Assembly (NCBI GenBank): GCA_009801085.1
Contig: VNWV01000005.1
Span: 558,001 to 622,000 of the forward strand
Direction of reading: 5' to 3'
From: Lasiodiplodia sp. COLG20
Taxonomy: Eukaryota; Ascomycota; Dothideomycetes; Botryosphaeriales; Botryosphaeriaceae
Length of the DNA stretch: 64,000 bases
Positions 9,901-21,617 of this stretch are shown here, piece by piece (position 1 is the stretch's first letter; every line of letters starts with the position of its first letter). The position numbers were made by a program, and so were the translations under genes. A model generated the notes under the pieces. It saw nothing but the letters and a program-made list of their open reading frames with translations, made no database searches and was not told where the DNA came from.

Positions 9901-11918
9901 AGATCAGGAACGGCAGCGTGCCAGAGCCGCCTCCGTACTCGGCCGTCAAGAAAGCCGACGTAGCTGTCTGCTACTTCCACATCCTCACCATGTTGGTTAG
10001 TTATCACCAGCATTTTGAAAAGAGTGAGGAGGACGATCTTGTCAAAACGTTCTATCTGGGTATTGGCTCTTGGGATAGGACATCGAAGTGGTGCATCCAT
10101 GCTCTGACTGTTTGCTGTCACGAAATACCTGATTCGACGACGAAGCACCTTCAAAATATCGTCCAGAAGATGTCTCAGATCATAACGCAACCGCAAATTG
10201 CAATTCACATCTTGGAATTCCTTACCCATCTGGTTCGGCTACCCGACTTGTACGTCAATTTCCGCGACGACGAGTTCAAGATGGTCTTTGGCGTCTGCTT
10301 CCGCTACCTGCAGTATGTGCGCGATCAGCAGGAGAAAGCCGCGAGTCCAGCGCCTGCTCGTCTCAGCGGGGCTGGCTTGAGACACACGGCTCCATCCCGC
10401 GACCTCCGGGACTCGAAAATGATCGACCAGAACACTGGCAAGGCGAAGTCAGCGGATGACCTTCCTCAATACGTGCACGCTTTGGCCTATCATGTCATTA
10501 CCTTCTGGTTCATGGCCATCAAACTTGAAGACCGTGAAAAGTTTATCCCATGGATCATCAAGAAACTGATCCACACTGATCGCTTTGGGCGTGAGAGCCT
10601 CGAAGAACAAGCTCTGATCACCATCGACATGTTGTACAGTCGTGCCTATACCGATCGAGATGAGACTGGGTACCAAGAGTCTTTCGCGAAGGAGGCCGAT
10701 GGAGAGGTCACCAAGCGATCATGGGTCATCGGTGGAGAAATGATCCTGACGCTTGAGACGGCTGCACGGACTGGCATTACTCAAATCATCAAGCGTCGAC
10801 CATCGTACACAGGCTACGGCATCTATCACCCACATCTTATCCCCCCACCTCGTCATCAAGTTCCGCTGCTTACAGGCCTGGCCGCGGATGCCTTCTACAC
10901 GTCTTCTTATGTCGGCGTTTTGCCTGAAGATATCTTCCAGGGCCTGTTCACCCCGATAACACTTTTCGATCCCGGTGCCGTCGAGAGATCTCCGTGGGTC
11001 AAATTGCCGGAGGATGATGCCACCCGTCGTTCCATCGGCGTGTTGGACCGCGCATCGACTGTCGATAGTCACAGGGTCGGCGTGATATTCATCGGCGAGG
11101 GTCAGACCAACGAGCAAGAGATTCTTGCTAACGTCATGGGCTCTGCAGACTACACGGTATTTGTCGAGTCTCTTGGAGAAGGCAAGCTTGTCCGCCTCAA
11201 AGGATCGAAGATGAACACGCAAGGACTGGATCGAGAGTTCGACAGCGATGGCACACATGCAGTCTGCTGGCGCGACCGTGCTGTGGAGATGGTCTTCCAC
11301 GTCATCACCATGATGCCTACGGATCTGGAAGTTGATCCTTACTGCATCAACAAGAAGAAGCATATCGGCAATGATTTCGTCAACATTGTCTTCAACAACT
11401 CGGGTCTACCTTTCCGTTTCGACACGTTCCCTTCGCAGTTCAACTACGTTTATATTGTCATCACTCCCGAAGCTCGTACGACTTTCGTCGACACGCGAGA
11501 AAATGACGGACTCGACCAGTTCTACAAGGTACAAGTCCTCACGCAGCCCGGGTTTCCGGAGGTATCGCCGGCGTCGGAGACGAAGGTCATCAGCGGGAAG
11601 GGCCTTCCTGCCTACATCCGTATGCTTGCGCTCAACGCGAGCGTGTTCTGTCAGGTGTGGTCCAGTCGCGATGCAGGCGAGTACGTGTCGTCGTGGCGCA
11701 GTCGTCTTCGGGAGATCAAGAAACTCTGGGACAAACATTTGCCTGGCGGGCCGACGCCACCGCCCAGTGCCGCAGGCCTCGGCATGAACAGCGGCGGCGG
11801 CGGTCTCTTCCATCGTCAGAGCATCGTGACGTACAATAGCGAGGGCAATAGATCCAGCATCATGAGCGGCACGAGCGCGGAGATGGAGCGGCAGAACTCG
11901 AGCGGGTCGCGTGGTTGA
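6996..11918 (+). CDS. TSC2: Tuberin (TSC2), Rheb GTPase-activating protein
   Basis: A single coding exon of 1640 aa. The start is the first ATG after the putative 5' UTR intron. The N-terminal two thirds are HEAT-like alpha-helical sequence typical of tuberin ('GVWAVWVLAQESLL', 'HALWKNCIPQLRLLRSVL'). The Rap/Ran-GAP domain lies at about 1355-1530 ('RVGVIFIGEGQTNEQEIL' to 'FPSQFNYVYIVITPEA'). Within it, HIGNDFVNIVFNNSG contains Asn-1459, which aligns by motif with the catalytic asparagine thumb of human TSC2. Family role: with TSC1 it stimulates GTP hydrolysis by Rheb, restraining TORC1 and linking nutrient uptake to growth. No TSC1 gene is in the window. The tail after about 1590 is Gly/Ser-rich and probably disordered. 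The lack of any coding intron over 4.9 kb is unusual beside its intron-containing neighbours. Confidence 0.95.
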   Translation: MSSSPPPEALPQVPPTSMRNSSSTSSISNLFKDLIGRSRNSTCDIPSASTNIAPVQGIFARRPSVSTLPRHIHTSSPDNADFANIRHSLRIRPSHYDGDIQIPPVLGGPPELEELLERLSPKASLSARIDAAHRLCPILEQYPVKGVWAVWVLAQESLLKSKDPEAIQAACRLLSRLVQLPDLSSAERSNFFSFISGVEQEQVTEIRLQLLGCLTHGGRSIDAFESKIAPLLTRILDRCYEAARKARNAQRDSRSDLELAEDANLQQVFRFIIDIFKFNSQLLADKHIEELLEKVLYVSRRTTRKPDLKGGITVIETLITYAELPQPLLKPCLELLCSVCNRMLLLDDLRDQAERVITHLFFSHVAPAAIYEFIEILYGQLGSSKQRTNVVRGAVKVLEDMLFHPRAAHLQELQLSLFLPALNNLISVEYANRRASETNSDADNHTLKKIKADNFHLESDICNIMWKLLISGDADNKYTRQLLQEYDWSTFLEIIVKCANDVSDNEVRDFTNLASETFSSPTDDGEDEEEEQENTHPSIPLRGVLLKLFEIRNELDIIQRQETMAMLVRVGPKLPDDIAKGVIKYYEDERLLQPPSEDWKAAWEQLLIPFFRDKRRSTDLRKYAMGTIIRTYDYISFMLSPDVQVTCAKFILEHIHEELDPDVLTILADAAVSIAVEASDELFEYVIDLFRVYLWEFIGDIHEHHAAGDLMYEDNPVSPSKVITKALIRIFIRTYIHSGWKASKAYELILYVAGTKKCNMDARIAAIRFLARLRSDANFALRVNAAPEGENIAALLNRTADTLVPIPKEEGSSEATSPTSMEEKSLTRRSLVGSVQFPQSRNPSRVSSGVVKAKPVQPLWTYPDQEGLPEQPPAIPSLVLFTDLGGTRVQSDTENEATEENGDATDTVHRELFPTSRWLEIAISLFQNCNDWEVLSYLFVHFGAQLCNHALWKNCIPQLRLLRSVLSDQIRNGSVPEPPPYSAVKKADVAVCYFHILTMLVSYHQHFEKSEEDDLVKTFYLGIGSWDRTSKWCIHALTVCCHEIPDSTTKHLQNIVQKMSQIITQPQIAIHILEFLTHLVRLPDLYVNFRDDEFKMVFGVCFRYLQYVRDQQEKAASPAPARLSGAGLRHTAPSRDLRDSKMIDQNTGKAKSADDLPQYVHALAYHVITFWFMAIKLEDREKFIPWIIKKLIHTDRFGRESLEEQALITIDMLYSRAYTDRDETGYQESFAKEADGEVTKRSWVIGGEMILTLETAARTGITQIIKRRPSYTGYGIYHPHLIPPPRHQVPLLTGLAADAFYTSSYVGVLPEDIFQGLFTPITLFDPGAVERSPWVKLPEDDATRRSIGVLDRASTVDSHRVGVIFIGEGQTNEQEILANVMGSADYTVFVESLGEGKLVRLKGSKMNTQGLDREFDSDGTHAVCWRDRAVEMVFHVITMMPTDLEVDPYCINKKKHIGNDFVNIVFNNSGLPFRFDTFPSQFNYVYIVITPEARTTFVDTRENDGLDQFYKVQVLTQPGFPEVSPASETKVISGKGLPAYIRMLALNASVFCQVWSSRDAGEYVSSWRSRLREIKKLWDKHLPGGPTPPPSAAGLGMNSGGGGLFHRQSIVTYNSEGNRSSIMSGTSAEMERQNSSGSRG

Positions 11919-12747
11919 GTTTCCCCCTAATTCTTTAGTCCCTTTTTCCTTCCTCTCTTGCTCTTGTTGCTGCTTCTTTGCTCGACTGATACCCCCCGTT
12001 GTGGCGTTCGGGAACACTCTCACATCATCATCATCATCATCGACGGCGACCGAAACAAAAACGACAAAATAAAGGAATAATAATTAGCATTACGGTAAGC
12101 GGAGGTCATTGTGTTTTTGCGCTGTAAGAAAAAAAAAAGTTGAAGGGTCCTTTTCTCTTCCTCATGGATTGCACACAGACAGAAGATAGACCGAATGGGC
12201 GGACACTGTTGACATTTCTGGGCGTTGTTTTCGTTGATGTTGACAATGTTTGCATGGCGGAATGATGGAGCTTTCTATCTATGGCTGGGAAGTGCCGGTG
12301 GGAAGAGGAAAAAGTACCTTTGTTTGCGGAATACCTCAATCTTCTACGGATGCCTTTAAATGTGAATTATGAAGGCTGACTTCAGCCGTCTTCGTAAGAA
12401 ACGAAAAAGGCTGGTGATGCACGGAAAGCAGAGAGAAGCGCAGGTTGAGAAGGAATTGCACAAGAAGAAACTTGGTTCAGATTCAGAGCTCAGGACTTGA
12501 TGACTTGATGGTACATAGAAGCTGTAGCTTAGGTAGGTCTTTCAGCTTCTAGAATGGCGTGTAGATTTGGTAATGACATCACGACACTATGCCGTTTTCG
12601 CACTAGTGCAGAAGCGGGGAGACCTCGGGGCTCTTGGTTGCGCGGCGGGATCAGAAAGTCTTGGAGCTGCCTTTCCACTCGACTGCACATCCACCTCCAC
12701 CCTCCTTCCTCCGTTTCTTGGGCCAATCTTTGTGCAAGTCTTCCACG
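11919..12747. other. Intergenic: TSC2 3' UTR and CSE1 promoter
   Basis: This spacer holds a (CAT)6 microsatellite at 12023-12041 and AATAAA-like A-rich sequence near 12066-12080 that could direct TSC2 polyadenylation. Pyrimidine-rich sequence just before 12748 is typical of a fungal 5' UTR. No further gene is seen. Confidence 0.5.
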
Positions 12748-15700
12748 ATGGCCGGAAACACTCAGGCTATCGCCCAGCTCCTGCAGCAGAGTCTGGATCC
12801 TCGTCACGCCAAAGAAGGTGCGTCTGTTTACACTGTTTGCTTTCCAAACTGATGCCCGCACCTCCGCCTACACACCCTCCGCTCCCCGCCCCCACGCCCT
12901 CCCGCTGCATGCCCGCACGCGACCGAGTGCCTATGAAGAATCTGCCGTACTGACAGTCATTTGCGCAGCCGAGGTCGCCATTAAGCAGCAAGAGGGCACG
13001 CCAGGCTTCTCGATTGCCTTACTCCACATCGTCGCCGATGCCTCCATACCCCAGACTTCGAGACTCGCCGCCGCCCTCTACTTCAAGAACTTCGTTAGGC
13101 GCAACTGGACCGTATGTATCCGGCCAAGCGCTTCCAGACAACATGGGTGGTAATCGATTTGCAGGATGTGGAAGGCAACTATAAGCTGCCGCAAAATGAG
13201 GTCGTCACGGTCAAGCAGGAGCTCATTGGCCTCATGATCTCTCAGCCGCCGTCCATACAACCTCAGCTCGGCGAGGCCATCAGCACAATTGCCGAAAGTG
13301 ATTTCTACGAGCGGTGGGAGAGCCTTGTTGACGTGCGTTCTCTTGTGCCCGAACCCCGCGCCCGACGTTTGCTTATACGCTTGCCAGGATCTCGTGTCGC
13401 GCTTGACGGCCGACAACCCTGTCACCAACAACGGCGTGCTACAGGTCGCCCACTCGGTCTTCAAGCGCTGGAGGCCGCTTTTCAGGTCCGATGACCTCTA
13501 CACCGAGATCAACTTCGTGCTGGGCAAGTTTGCCGACCCCTTCCTCCAGCTCTTTCAGGTGCGTGTGATTGCGTAAGTAAAATTGCGGAATAGCTGCCTA
13601 ACAGTCTTCTAGAACACCGATGCGCAAATTACCGCCAATGCAGGCAACAAGGAAGCTCTGCAGAGCTGGGTCGCTTCCCTGAACCTCATTCTCAAGCTCG
13701 TCGTCGATCTCTCTTGCCAGGACCTGCCCCCGCAGTTTGACGAAAACATCAAGGGCCTGAGTGGGCTCCTCCACAAGTACCTTACCTACGACAACCCCGC
13801 GCTACACACCGATGATGACACAGAGGCTGGCCCTCTCGAGTTCGTCAAGGCTGGCATTTTCGAGGTCTTGATTCTCTACACCCAGAAGTACGAGGACGAG
13901 TTTGGACAGTACCTTGGAAGCTTCATTGAGAGCTCTTGGAGCCTCCTGACCAACATTGGCGCCGAGACAAAGTACGATATCCTCGTCAGCAAGGCATTGC
14001 AGTTCCTGACCTCGGTCACCTCGAACAATGCGCATGCTCAGCTTTTCAACAATGAGGCAACCCTCAACCAGGTGGTCGAGAAGGTCATCCTGCCCAACCT
14101 GTCCCTTCGCGAATCCGACATTGAGATGTTCGAAGATGAACCCATTGAGTTCATTCGTAGGGATCTGGAGGGATCCGACAGCGATACCAGGAGACGTGCT
14201 GCTACCGATTTCCTGCGCCAGTTGATGACCCAGTTCGAGGGTTTGGTGACGGGCGTTGTGAACCAGTACATTGACAGGTACCTCCAACATTACGCGCAGA
14301 ACATGGCGGAAAACTGGAAATCCAAGGATACGGCTGTCTACCTCTTCTGCTCCATCGCTGCCAAGGGAACTTCTACCGCCCAGTTTGGTGTAAAGACCGT
14401 CAACTCTCATGTCAACATTCTGGAATTCTTCCAGAGGAACATCGCAGATGACCTTACTGGTGACAGCGTCGAGCCCATCCTCAAGGTCGACGCTATCAAG
14501 TACGTCTATCTCTTCCGTAGTCAGCTCACCCAGGAGTACTGGCAAGCCGCTTTCCCCCTTCTTGTCAGACATCTCGGCGTTTCCAACTTTGTCATCTACT
14601 CTTACGCTGCTATTGCGGTTGAGAGGGCGCTCTATCTCACTGGCGACAACCGGCAACCGGTCATCCCGAGGGACACTGTTGCACCCTTGGCAAAGGATCT
14701 GCTGGTACACCTCTTTGGTCTGATCCAGAAGGAGTCGGCTCCGGAAAAGATCCAGGAGAATGAGTTCTTGATGAAGTGCGTTATGAGAGTTCTCATCGTC
14801 ATCAAGGAAGGTGTTCTGCCAATCGCAGATGCCGTTCTCAAGAACTTCATCAACATCACCATGGTCATTCGCCACAACCCCAGCAACCCGCGCTTCTACT
14901 ACTACCATTTCGAGGGCATTGGTGCACTCATCAGGGGTGCCGCGCCTTCGGAGCCTCAGAAGCTGGAGCAAGCTCTCTACGATCCTTTCTCGACGATTCT
15001 CCGTACCGAGGTTGAGGAATTTACGCCTTACATTTTCCAGCTTTTCGCAGCTCTGCTTGAGTCGAACCCCTCTGGTGTCCTGCCCGAGTACTACAAGTCG
15101 CTGATTCCTCCGCTCTTGATGCCCGTTGTTTGGGAGAACAAGGGTAACATCCCGGCTTTGGTCCGCCTGTTGTCCGCCATGGTCAGCCGTGACCCCGGTA
15201 GCATCGTCCAGAACAACCAGCTCGAGCCCATGCTTGGTATCTTCCAGAAGCTCGTGTCCACCAAGACAAACGAGGCCCACGGCTTCGATCTGCTGGAGGC
15301 TATTGTGGCTGCAGTTCCGGCCGATAACCTGAAGCAGTACTTCGTGCCCATGCTCACCATCATGCTCACACGGTTGTCGAACTCAAAGACCGAGACTTTC
15401 GCTTCTCGCTTTGTGCGCTTCTACCACTTTGTTGCTGCGCGTGATGACAAGGGCCTGGGCTCGGACTTCTTCATCGGCGCTGCCGACAGTGTCCAGCAAG
15501 AGTAAGTTCTGCCCTAACCATGATTTATTGGGATGAGTTGACTAATGACTTGACCAGCGTGTTCCGCCCTATCTATCCTCAAATTATCCTGCCTGACACT
15601 CAAAAGCTCACGCGCCCCTTCGACCGCAAGACGGCCGTTGTCTCCCTCACCAAGACCCTCACCGACGGTCAGGCCTTCGTCGAGCGCTACAAGAAGGGAT

Positions 15701-16002
15701 GGGCTTTCACCTGTGAGGCTCTCCTCAAGCTCCTCATCAACCCGCCCGTCGCACCCAGCAGCGACGACATCATTCCGGAGCAGGACGTCGACGACCTGGG
15801 CTTCGGTGTCGGCTTCACGCAGCTGAACACGTGCCGCAAGGCCGCCGTCGACCCTTTCCCGGAGATCACCGATGTCAAGAGATGGGTTGGCGAGTACCTG
15901 AGGCAGGCCGACCAGAGGAACGGTGGCAGGGTGAGCGCGTTCGTGCAGGAGAGGTTGAGCGACGAGGCTAAGCAGGCGTTGATGGCGACTATGCAGGGTT
16001 AG
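12748..16002 (+). CDS. CSE1: Importin-alpha re-exporter Cse1 (CAS/exportin-2)
   Basis: Six exons join in frame: 12748-12817, 12969-13111, 13165-13332, 13388-13558, 13613-15501, 15558-16002. The product is 961 aa, essentially the yeast Cse1 length (960). The start (MAGNTQAIAQLLQQSLDP) is supported by the importin-beta N-terminal domain that follows ('RLAAALYFKNFVRRNWTDVE' across the second intron). The central part matches the Cse1 domain, and the C-terminal CAS/CSE1 domain includes 'FYHFVAARDDKGLGSDFF' and the last exon. Family role: a karyopherin-beta that with Ran-GTP carries importin alpha back to the cytoplasm. Introns cluster at the 5' end, as is common in fungal genes. The fifth intron splits the codon that reads GAC after splicing. 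Confidence 0.96.
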
Positions 16003-16668
16003 AGCAGGGTTTTTCTTTTGGACGGTGGGATTGAGGTAGAAAACGGATGATGCGATTGATACCAATGATAGGGAGGAAAAGCAGAATGTAAAAGAGCGCG
16101 CGCTCAACGGGGTGGTGACTTCATTTGAAAGAGTAGAATGGTACATTTGGTGGTCGACAGCTAGTCGGATCAAGCAAAATAAGAAATTATTATTCAAGTG
16201 CGATAAACGTTCTGGTAATGCTGTGTTGTGGTTGACTAATTTTGGAACCATGGGTGAGTAATGAGCTTAGGATAAGTTTTCGTTTGTTGGGAGAGTTGAG
16301 GGCCCGAACGGGAAAAAATATGTTTCTGGCAAGAAAGAAGCAATTGGAGAACCTTTAGATGCAGTTCGACATGAATTCAAAGGACAAGTACGATTGATTG
16401 AGTGATAGCTAGCTGACTTCTATTGGCATCTATGGTACAGATTAGAAGAAAGCTCGAGGTGAAAAAAGCGCATCGCCATTACTAAACGTGTCAACTTCTC
16501 ACTGCTGTCAGCTTGACACTTCGCGTTCCTTCTTTCCCTTTCTTCCTTCTACTTCCCATGCAACTCCCTCTAACCCCCTACACAACTACATGTACTCAAA
16601 CCAATCCCCACTCAATGACACTTTCCCCCCGCACAAGACAAAACACCGCCATTCTCTCTCTCTCTGTC
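16003..16668. other. Convergent intergenic region, CSE1 / TRS120 3' ends
   Basis: This 666-bp spacer lies between two convergent genes. It contains pyrimidine-rich tracts (about 16520-16670) and no coding or RNA feature that I can support; it should hold both 3' UTRs. Confidence 0.5.
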
Positions 16669-19600
16669 TCACAGCACAACCTGCACCCAACACAGACTCC
16701 CGATATGGCTGGCGGGGAACGGGCCCTCTGCGACCTCGAGGCCGAGCTCGATGACGAAGCCGGCCTGGCTGACGCCAAAGGGGCAGACGAGCTCGCTCTC
16801 GAGCTTGGCCTCGGCGCGGGGCTCGAGGCGCACGCGGCGGGCCCAGCCGAGCAGCTGCTGGGCGACGCGCGAGCGCACGCTGTCGTCCGGGTCGGCGAGG
16901 GGCGCGCCGCGCACGCGCACGATGGGCGCGACGGTGAAGCTGTGCGGCGTGTCGGGCGACGTGTTGAGGAGGGTGGCGGTGAGCTTGGCCGTGTCGCCGC
17001 GGCGGAGGGAGTAGAGCGGGGGAGGGGTGGTCGTGGTGGTGGTGGATGATAGGGGGTTGGGGATGCGGAGTTCGGCGGGCAATGTCATGCTGATGGACAG
17101 GATGGACATGATGTAGCCGACCGTCTCGGGCGTCAGCTTGAGGGCGGCGCAGTTGACGAGGCCGTGGCGGGACCCGGAGCGGTCGCGCCAGCGGCAGCGC
17201 AGGCTCTGCAGCAGCTTCTGCCGGTACCAGAAGCACATGCGCTCCTCGCGCGACAGCGGTTGCGTGTCCGTCAGCACGAACTGCCGGTCCTGCGCCGCGG
17301 GGATGGCGTCGTTGGAGTGCGGCAGATGGATCTTGGGAACCAGCACCGCCATGCTGCTGGCCTGGCCCGGCTTGAGGAAGTCGGACCGGCTGGCGAGGTC
17401 GTTCGGCGCCTGTTGTTTGGTGGGGGAGGAGGCGGCGACCGTGGCGGCGGGGATGTCGTCGTACCAGGCCTCGACGCTGAGCTCGCGGTCTGAGATGTTG
17501 AGGAATTCGAAGATCAGCATGAAGTGCTCGTTCAGGTCGACCTGCGGGAACTTGGCCGCGATGTGCTCGCTCGCCTCGCGGCCGGGCAGCACGGAGAAAT
17601 GCGACGCCGTGATGGATGGCTGGACGGTGACTGCGATTTCCTGGGAGACTCTGCTCGTCACCCAGTATTCTCCGGGTTCCGGTTTGTCCGCTGCAGCGTA
17701 CTCGACGCCAACAATCCCCTTGTTCAGACCTGTGACGCCGAAAACGTCGACGGTGAAGGTCATGGTTTTGTGTGGGTCTAGCTGCGACGAGGACTTGAAG
17801 TCCGCAGACTTCCACTCCGCGCGCCCAATATCTTGGCCGAGCTCGTAGATTTTTGAGGGGAGGTTGCTACTTCTGCGTGAGACCCTCAATACGTCCACGG
17901 TGTTGTTGCGGCCAAGCATGTGTAGAATGCTGGCCTTGATGGGTTTATCCTTCTCATCGTGGCTAATGGTGACTTTGAACGACTTGGTCTCTCCCTCCAG
18001 AAGGGAGAGGGTGTCTTGTATCAGATTCGTTCTGACAGCAAGGCTCGGCTGCTGCGGGACCACGGTAACGGAAGGCAGAACCGGCTGTCCTCTTGAGACA
18101 GGCCTAATCGTCGTAGCTGTGCCTGGTCTGGAAGACTCATTCGTCTTCTTGATCTTCGCGATATTGTGGCCCACCTCCTTCATCTTCTCCACCTCTTGGA
18201 TTGTCGTTCGACTGATGGAGACATCAAAATCCCTCTCGCGACACTGGCGCACCTTGATGCGTAGCTTCACAAGGTCGTGCACGTCTGGTACGGTGGCAAC
18301 GACCGGGACACGCAGTGGCTGCACAGCGCATGGCGGTATTTGGTAAGTTAGATTAGGGGGGCAAGAAATCTCGACATCTTTCGTAGACACCAGCTTGATG
18401 GATTCAATGTCGAGAGGAAAGGCGAAGGGATTGCGCAGTGTTACAATGAACTCACTGGGCTCGCCCGCCACGAGTGGCACCACTGTCGAACCCTTGTTTT
18501 TGTCTCCGAATGCTTGATGCTCGAACCTGGCGCTTGTTCGTTGTGCGTCATCGGCATTTGTGGTTTTGCGGAGAGTCAAATCACGCCCTGCGCGCTCTGA
18601 ATCATACTTGACGCTGTGCACAAGATGATCGTACCAGAATATTGCTTCAGTCTGCTCCATACCAACGGCCTTCGCAGCTTCCAAAGAACGATGTATGTTT
18701 TGCACCAAACGATGCTGATCTTCTCTTGGCATGAGGCATCTGAAGCCTGGGTCCGTCTCTTCGAGGGGCTCTTGTGGGGCAATTATGCTGAGGAATGATG
18801 AGGAAAAGTCCAATACTCCTTGAAGATCTGCCATCGCCTCACAGACATTGATACACCGTCGGAGCACCTCCGCCTTGAGCACAATGCTTCCGTAAGCCCG
18901 GAGATTTTCTCCGACACCATCGACCTTTGGCCCAAGTCGACTTCTGGCGGGGACGCCGTATTCGCGTACGAATTGCTCCAGGAAGATGAAGACTGTTTCA
19001 CCATATTTCCTGTCGGTTGGCTGAATTAGGCCGCCCGAAAGCATTCCTGCTGCAGGATGAATTCCCATTTCAGCAGCACCTAGCTTCCGCGCTTGAAGCA
19101 ATGCTGGGACTAGGATGTCCATCAAGAGGGTGACGACGAAAGCCCTTTTCCTTGAAAGACCCAGTTTGGCCAAGCACCCAGCCGCTTCCGCATATACCGT
19201 GGCCCTCTCGGTGTCGGTGATGGTCGGTGATGAGGACACCGAATCGATGGCGTCCGAGAGTATGTTTGAAATGTAGACAATTCTGCTGGAACTTCCTTTT
19301 ACTGGCGGCGAGTTGTTTTCGGACTGACTCTCAACCTTCGCAACGAATTCCTGGGGGGTGAAATTTTTACCCAAGTGTTCTATCGCTGTGAGAAGGTTCG
19401 CCATTCGGATCTTGTTTTCCGCGTCGATCAAAGTGAGCAGGTGGCCGGAATCGCTCCTGAAAGAGAGCCTGTAAAAGCTCATGATTCGAGAAATCATTTC
19501 TGGGGCCCATTCAATGATATTTGCAAGAGTACCGGACACGGGCATCCCTTTTGTGCTGGGAGTGCAGGTGGTGGGTATCTGTGTAGCGGTGTTAATCACA

Positions 19601-20868
19601 GAGACTCTAAATTTCCAGGGGCGGCTTACCTCAAACTCTTGTTCTTGGCCGACAAGTATCACAGAGCAGATCAACATCTGCTCCAGGGCCTTCCCCATAA
19701 CCAGATGTTCATTGACATTCTCTGCCTTGAGATAAGTTTCATGAGCTCTTTTGAGGCCTTCAGCGACAAAGCCAGCCATCAAGCAAACTTGAGCATCAAC
19801 TAGGTCGTGCCGGCAAGCGTTGCTGAGCCTTGCCTTTTCTTCCATACTGCCGGATCCGAAGCCTTGAATTGAAAAGCGCTGAAGGGCGCGAGGGCGTGAA
19901 GGTGCCGAATCAGTCGGAGTCGTGTCGCCAGATCGATCTTCAGCCGGGGAAAGTTCTGGTGGGGTAATAGCACGAGGGTGCTCGGTTGGAGGGCTCAGCC
20001 GCAAGCCAAGGGAACCCCGCCTCCCAGTCGCTTCCTGCTTCTGTAGCTGTTGGATCTGGACAGGCTGAGCGGGAGATCCAGTTCGGGTTGGACTGTTTTC
20101 TATCGATCCAAAGCCAAAAGAACTTTGGCGGACAAGGGAGAAAGGCGATTTGGGGGGCTGAGGGGACGAAGGGCCAGAAGCAATGCTAATCTCCGGCAGA
20201 GCTTGCAAAGACTTGGAGAGTCCGGTCATCTCGGCCAGTAGTAATGACGAAAGATCGCACATTACAGTCTTCATGGTGGTACTAGTGGATTCCGCTTGAG
20301 GCGGCACGAGCATCGTCTCTTCGGGCAACCATGGCGGCAGAGAAGGGAGACCACTGTCGAAAAGCAGCAGCTTGTGTACTATGGCGCGAGGGTACTCCTC
20401 GCGCATGACATCAACGACTTCATTGAGTTCTTCTCGTTTCAAAGCAACATTAGTCTTGTCCTCAGCAGCGTTGGCAGTGTCGCTGTCCAAGGCCTCCTGA
20501 TACTCCTCTCCATCAGCTACACCAAGGACCATGAGCGGCTCTCGGCATAGCTCGAAGGGGGAGAGGGAGATGTAGGAAGCTGGCGGCATGGATGTTGTGA
20601 AATAATACAACACGGTGCCCTGGGGGTTGCGCAGGGGAGAGAACATGGCTTGGGCACACAATTAGCAAGATTGGCTCATGGTGCACTGCGGGGGCCGCGT
20701 ACTTCTGTCGGGACGCGGGTCGGGAGTGACATCTCCAAGGCGGATGGAGGATTCAGGCTGCAGGCGCTCGACACAGGTCATGAATCGCGAGCGCTTGATC
20801 TTCCCCGCGGGGACCAGGAGCACCCGAATGCGCGCGGGCGCAATGGGCGAGAAAGGATCAACGGCCAT
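16669..20868 (-). CDS. TRS120: TRAPPII complex subunit Trs120 (TRAPPC9 family)
   Basis: Exon 1 is 20868-20703, followed by an intron at 20649-20702. A long second exon follows, which I split again at a 51-nt intron (19579-19629). The spliced product is 1364 aa. The N-terminus (PFSPIAPARIRVLLVPAG, then 'FSPLRNPQGTVLYYF') is the conserved Trs120 start. The middle contains helical repeats and the C-terminal half has beta-rich ASH-like segments ('EPSEFIVTLRNPFAFPLDIE'). The end (IGSLCWVQVVL) matches the family terminus. Family role: a scaffold of TRAPPII, the exchange factor for Ypt31/32 (Rab11) at the late Golgi. The 51-nt segment is in frame and stop-free but has GTAAGC, TTAAC and CACAG signals, and removing it gives 'EQEFE-IPTTC', matching homologues. 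The C-terminal 600 codons are unusually GC-rich. Confidence 0.93.
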
Positions 20869-21617
20869 GGTGACATCTGGTGTGGCTCGTGGCCGCCCCG
20901 GCGATGATAACTAGAGCAGCTCCGCGGCGGTCAGACCTCCAATGCGGTCACGTGGCGGAAAGCGGGCTTGTTGGGCAGGGGCGGCGTCAGGCAGCGATCG
21001 CAGGCCTGCTGCACCGTCCTGCGTCCAGGGAAGGGCGGGGGAAATTGGCGGCGAGGGTGGCGGGCTCGGTGAAGCTTGAGGTTGCGCAGCATCAGGGAGC
21101 GCTGGATGGCCGAAAGGAGCGACAGCAGCGGGGCCCCCGGGCGGGTCAGGGCACCGTGGTGGCGGGGCGGGCTTTCTTTTCGGCGGGCGGAATCGCAGCT
21201 TGGCCGCTGGCGGAGGTGCAGCCCTACCTGACTCGTGCGCCGCTGCCCGCACCTCCACATGCACCAGCACCTTTCCGGCATCAGCCTCAGTGCCTCCTCC
21301 CCGCCCCCTGTGCTTTGTCAGACCCTTCGCGTCACAGCGCTTGTCTGCGGCTCTTGGTGGCGCAGGGCAAACACTAGTATCCCGTGCTTCCATCACTTCC
21401 CTTCTCCTTCGGCTTCTACCCATCGCCCACGCCACCGCTCCATCTCCTCTTTTTATAGATACCCGGCCGCCGCCCTGCGCACTGCGAGCTTTCCGCATGC
21501 ACGATACCGGCACCTCTTCCCCGCATCTCAACTAATACCACAGGGCTGCCTGGGGACACTGGCCTGCGCATTTTGAGACACGTCGCCAAATCGCCACCGC
21601 TGCCCAACCAGCTCGCC
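20869..21617. promoter_or_regulatory. Divergent promoter, TRS120 / DUF3684 ATPase
   Basis: This 749-bp GC-rich region separates two opposite starts, with pyrimidine-rich runs on the + strand after about 21380 that look like a fungal 5' UTR. Overlapping open frames here are compositional. No defined operator is recognisable. Confidence 0.45.

Noticed and set aside
13802..15280. 492-codon open frame antisense to CSE1
   Set aside because: It mirrors a conserved coding exon in a GC-rich, codon-biased gene. It has no ATG-supported domain, and the sense strand is clearly Cse1.
16586..17815. 409-codon frame overlapping the TRS120 3' end on the same strand
   Set aside because: An Arg/Pro/His-rich out-of-frame reading of GC-rich codons; the Trs120 frame carries the conserved C-terminus.
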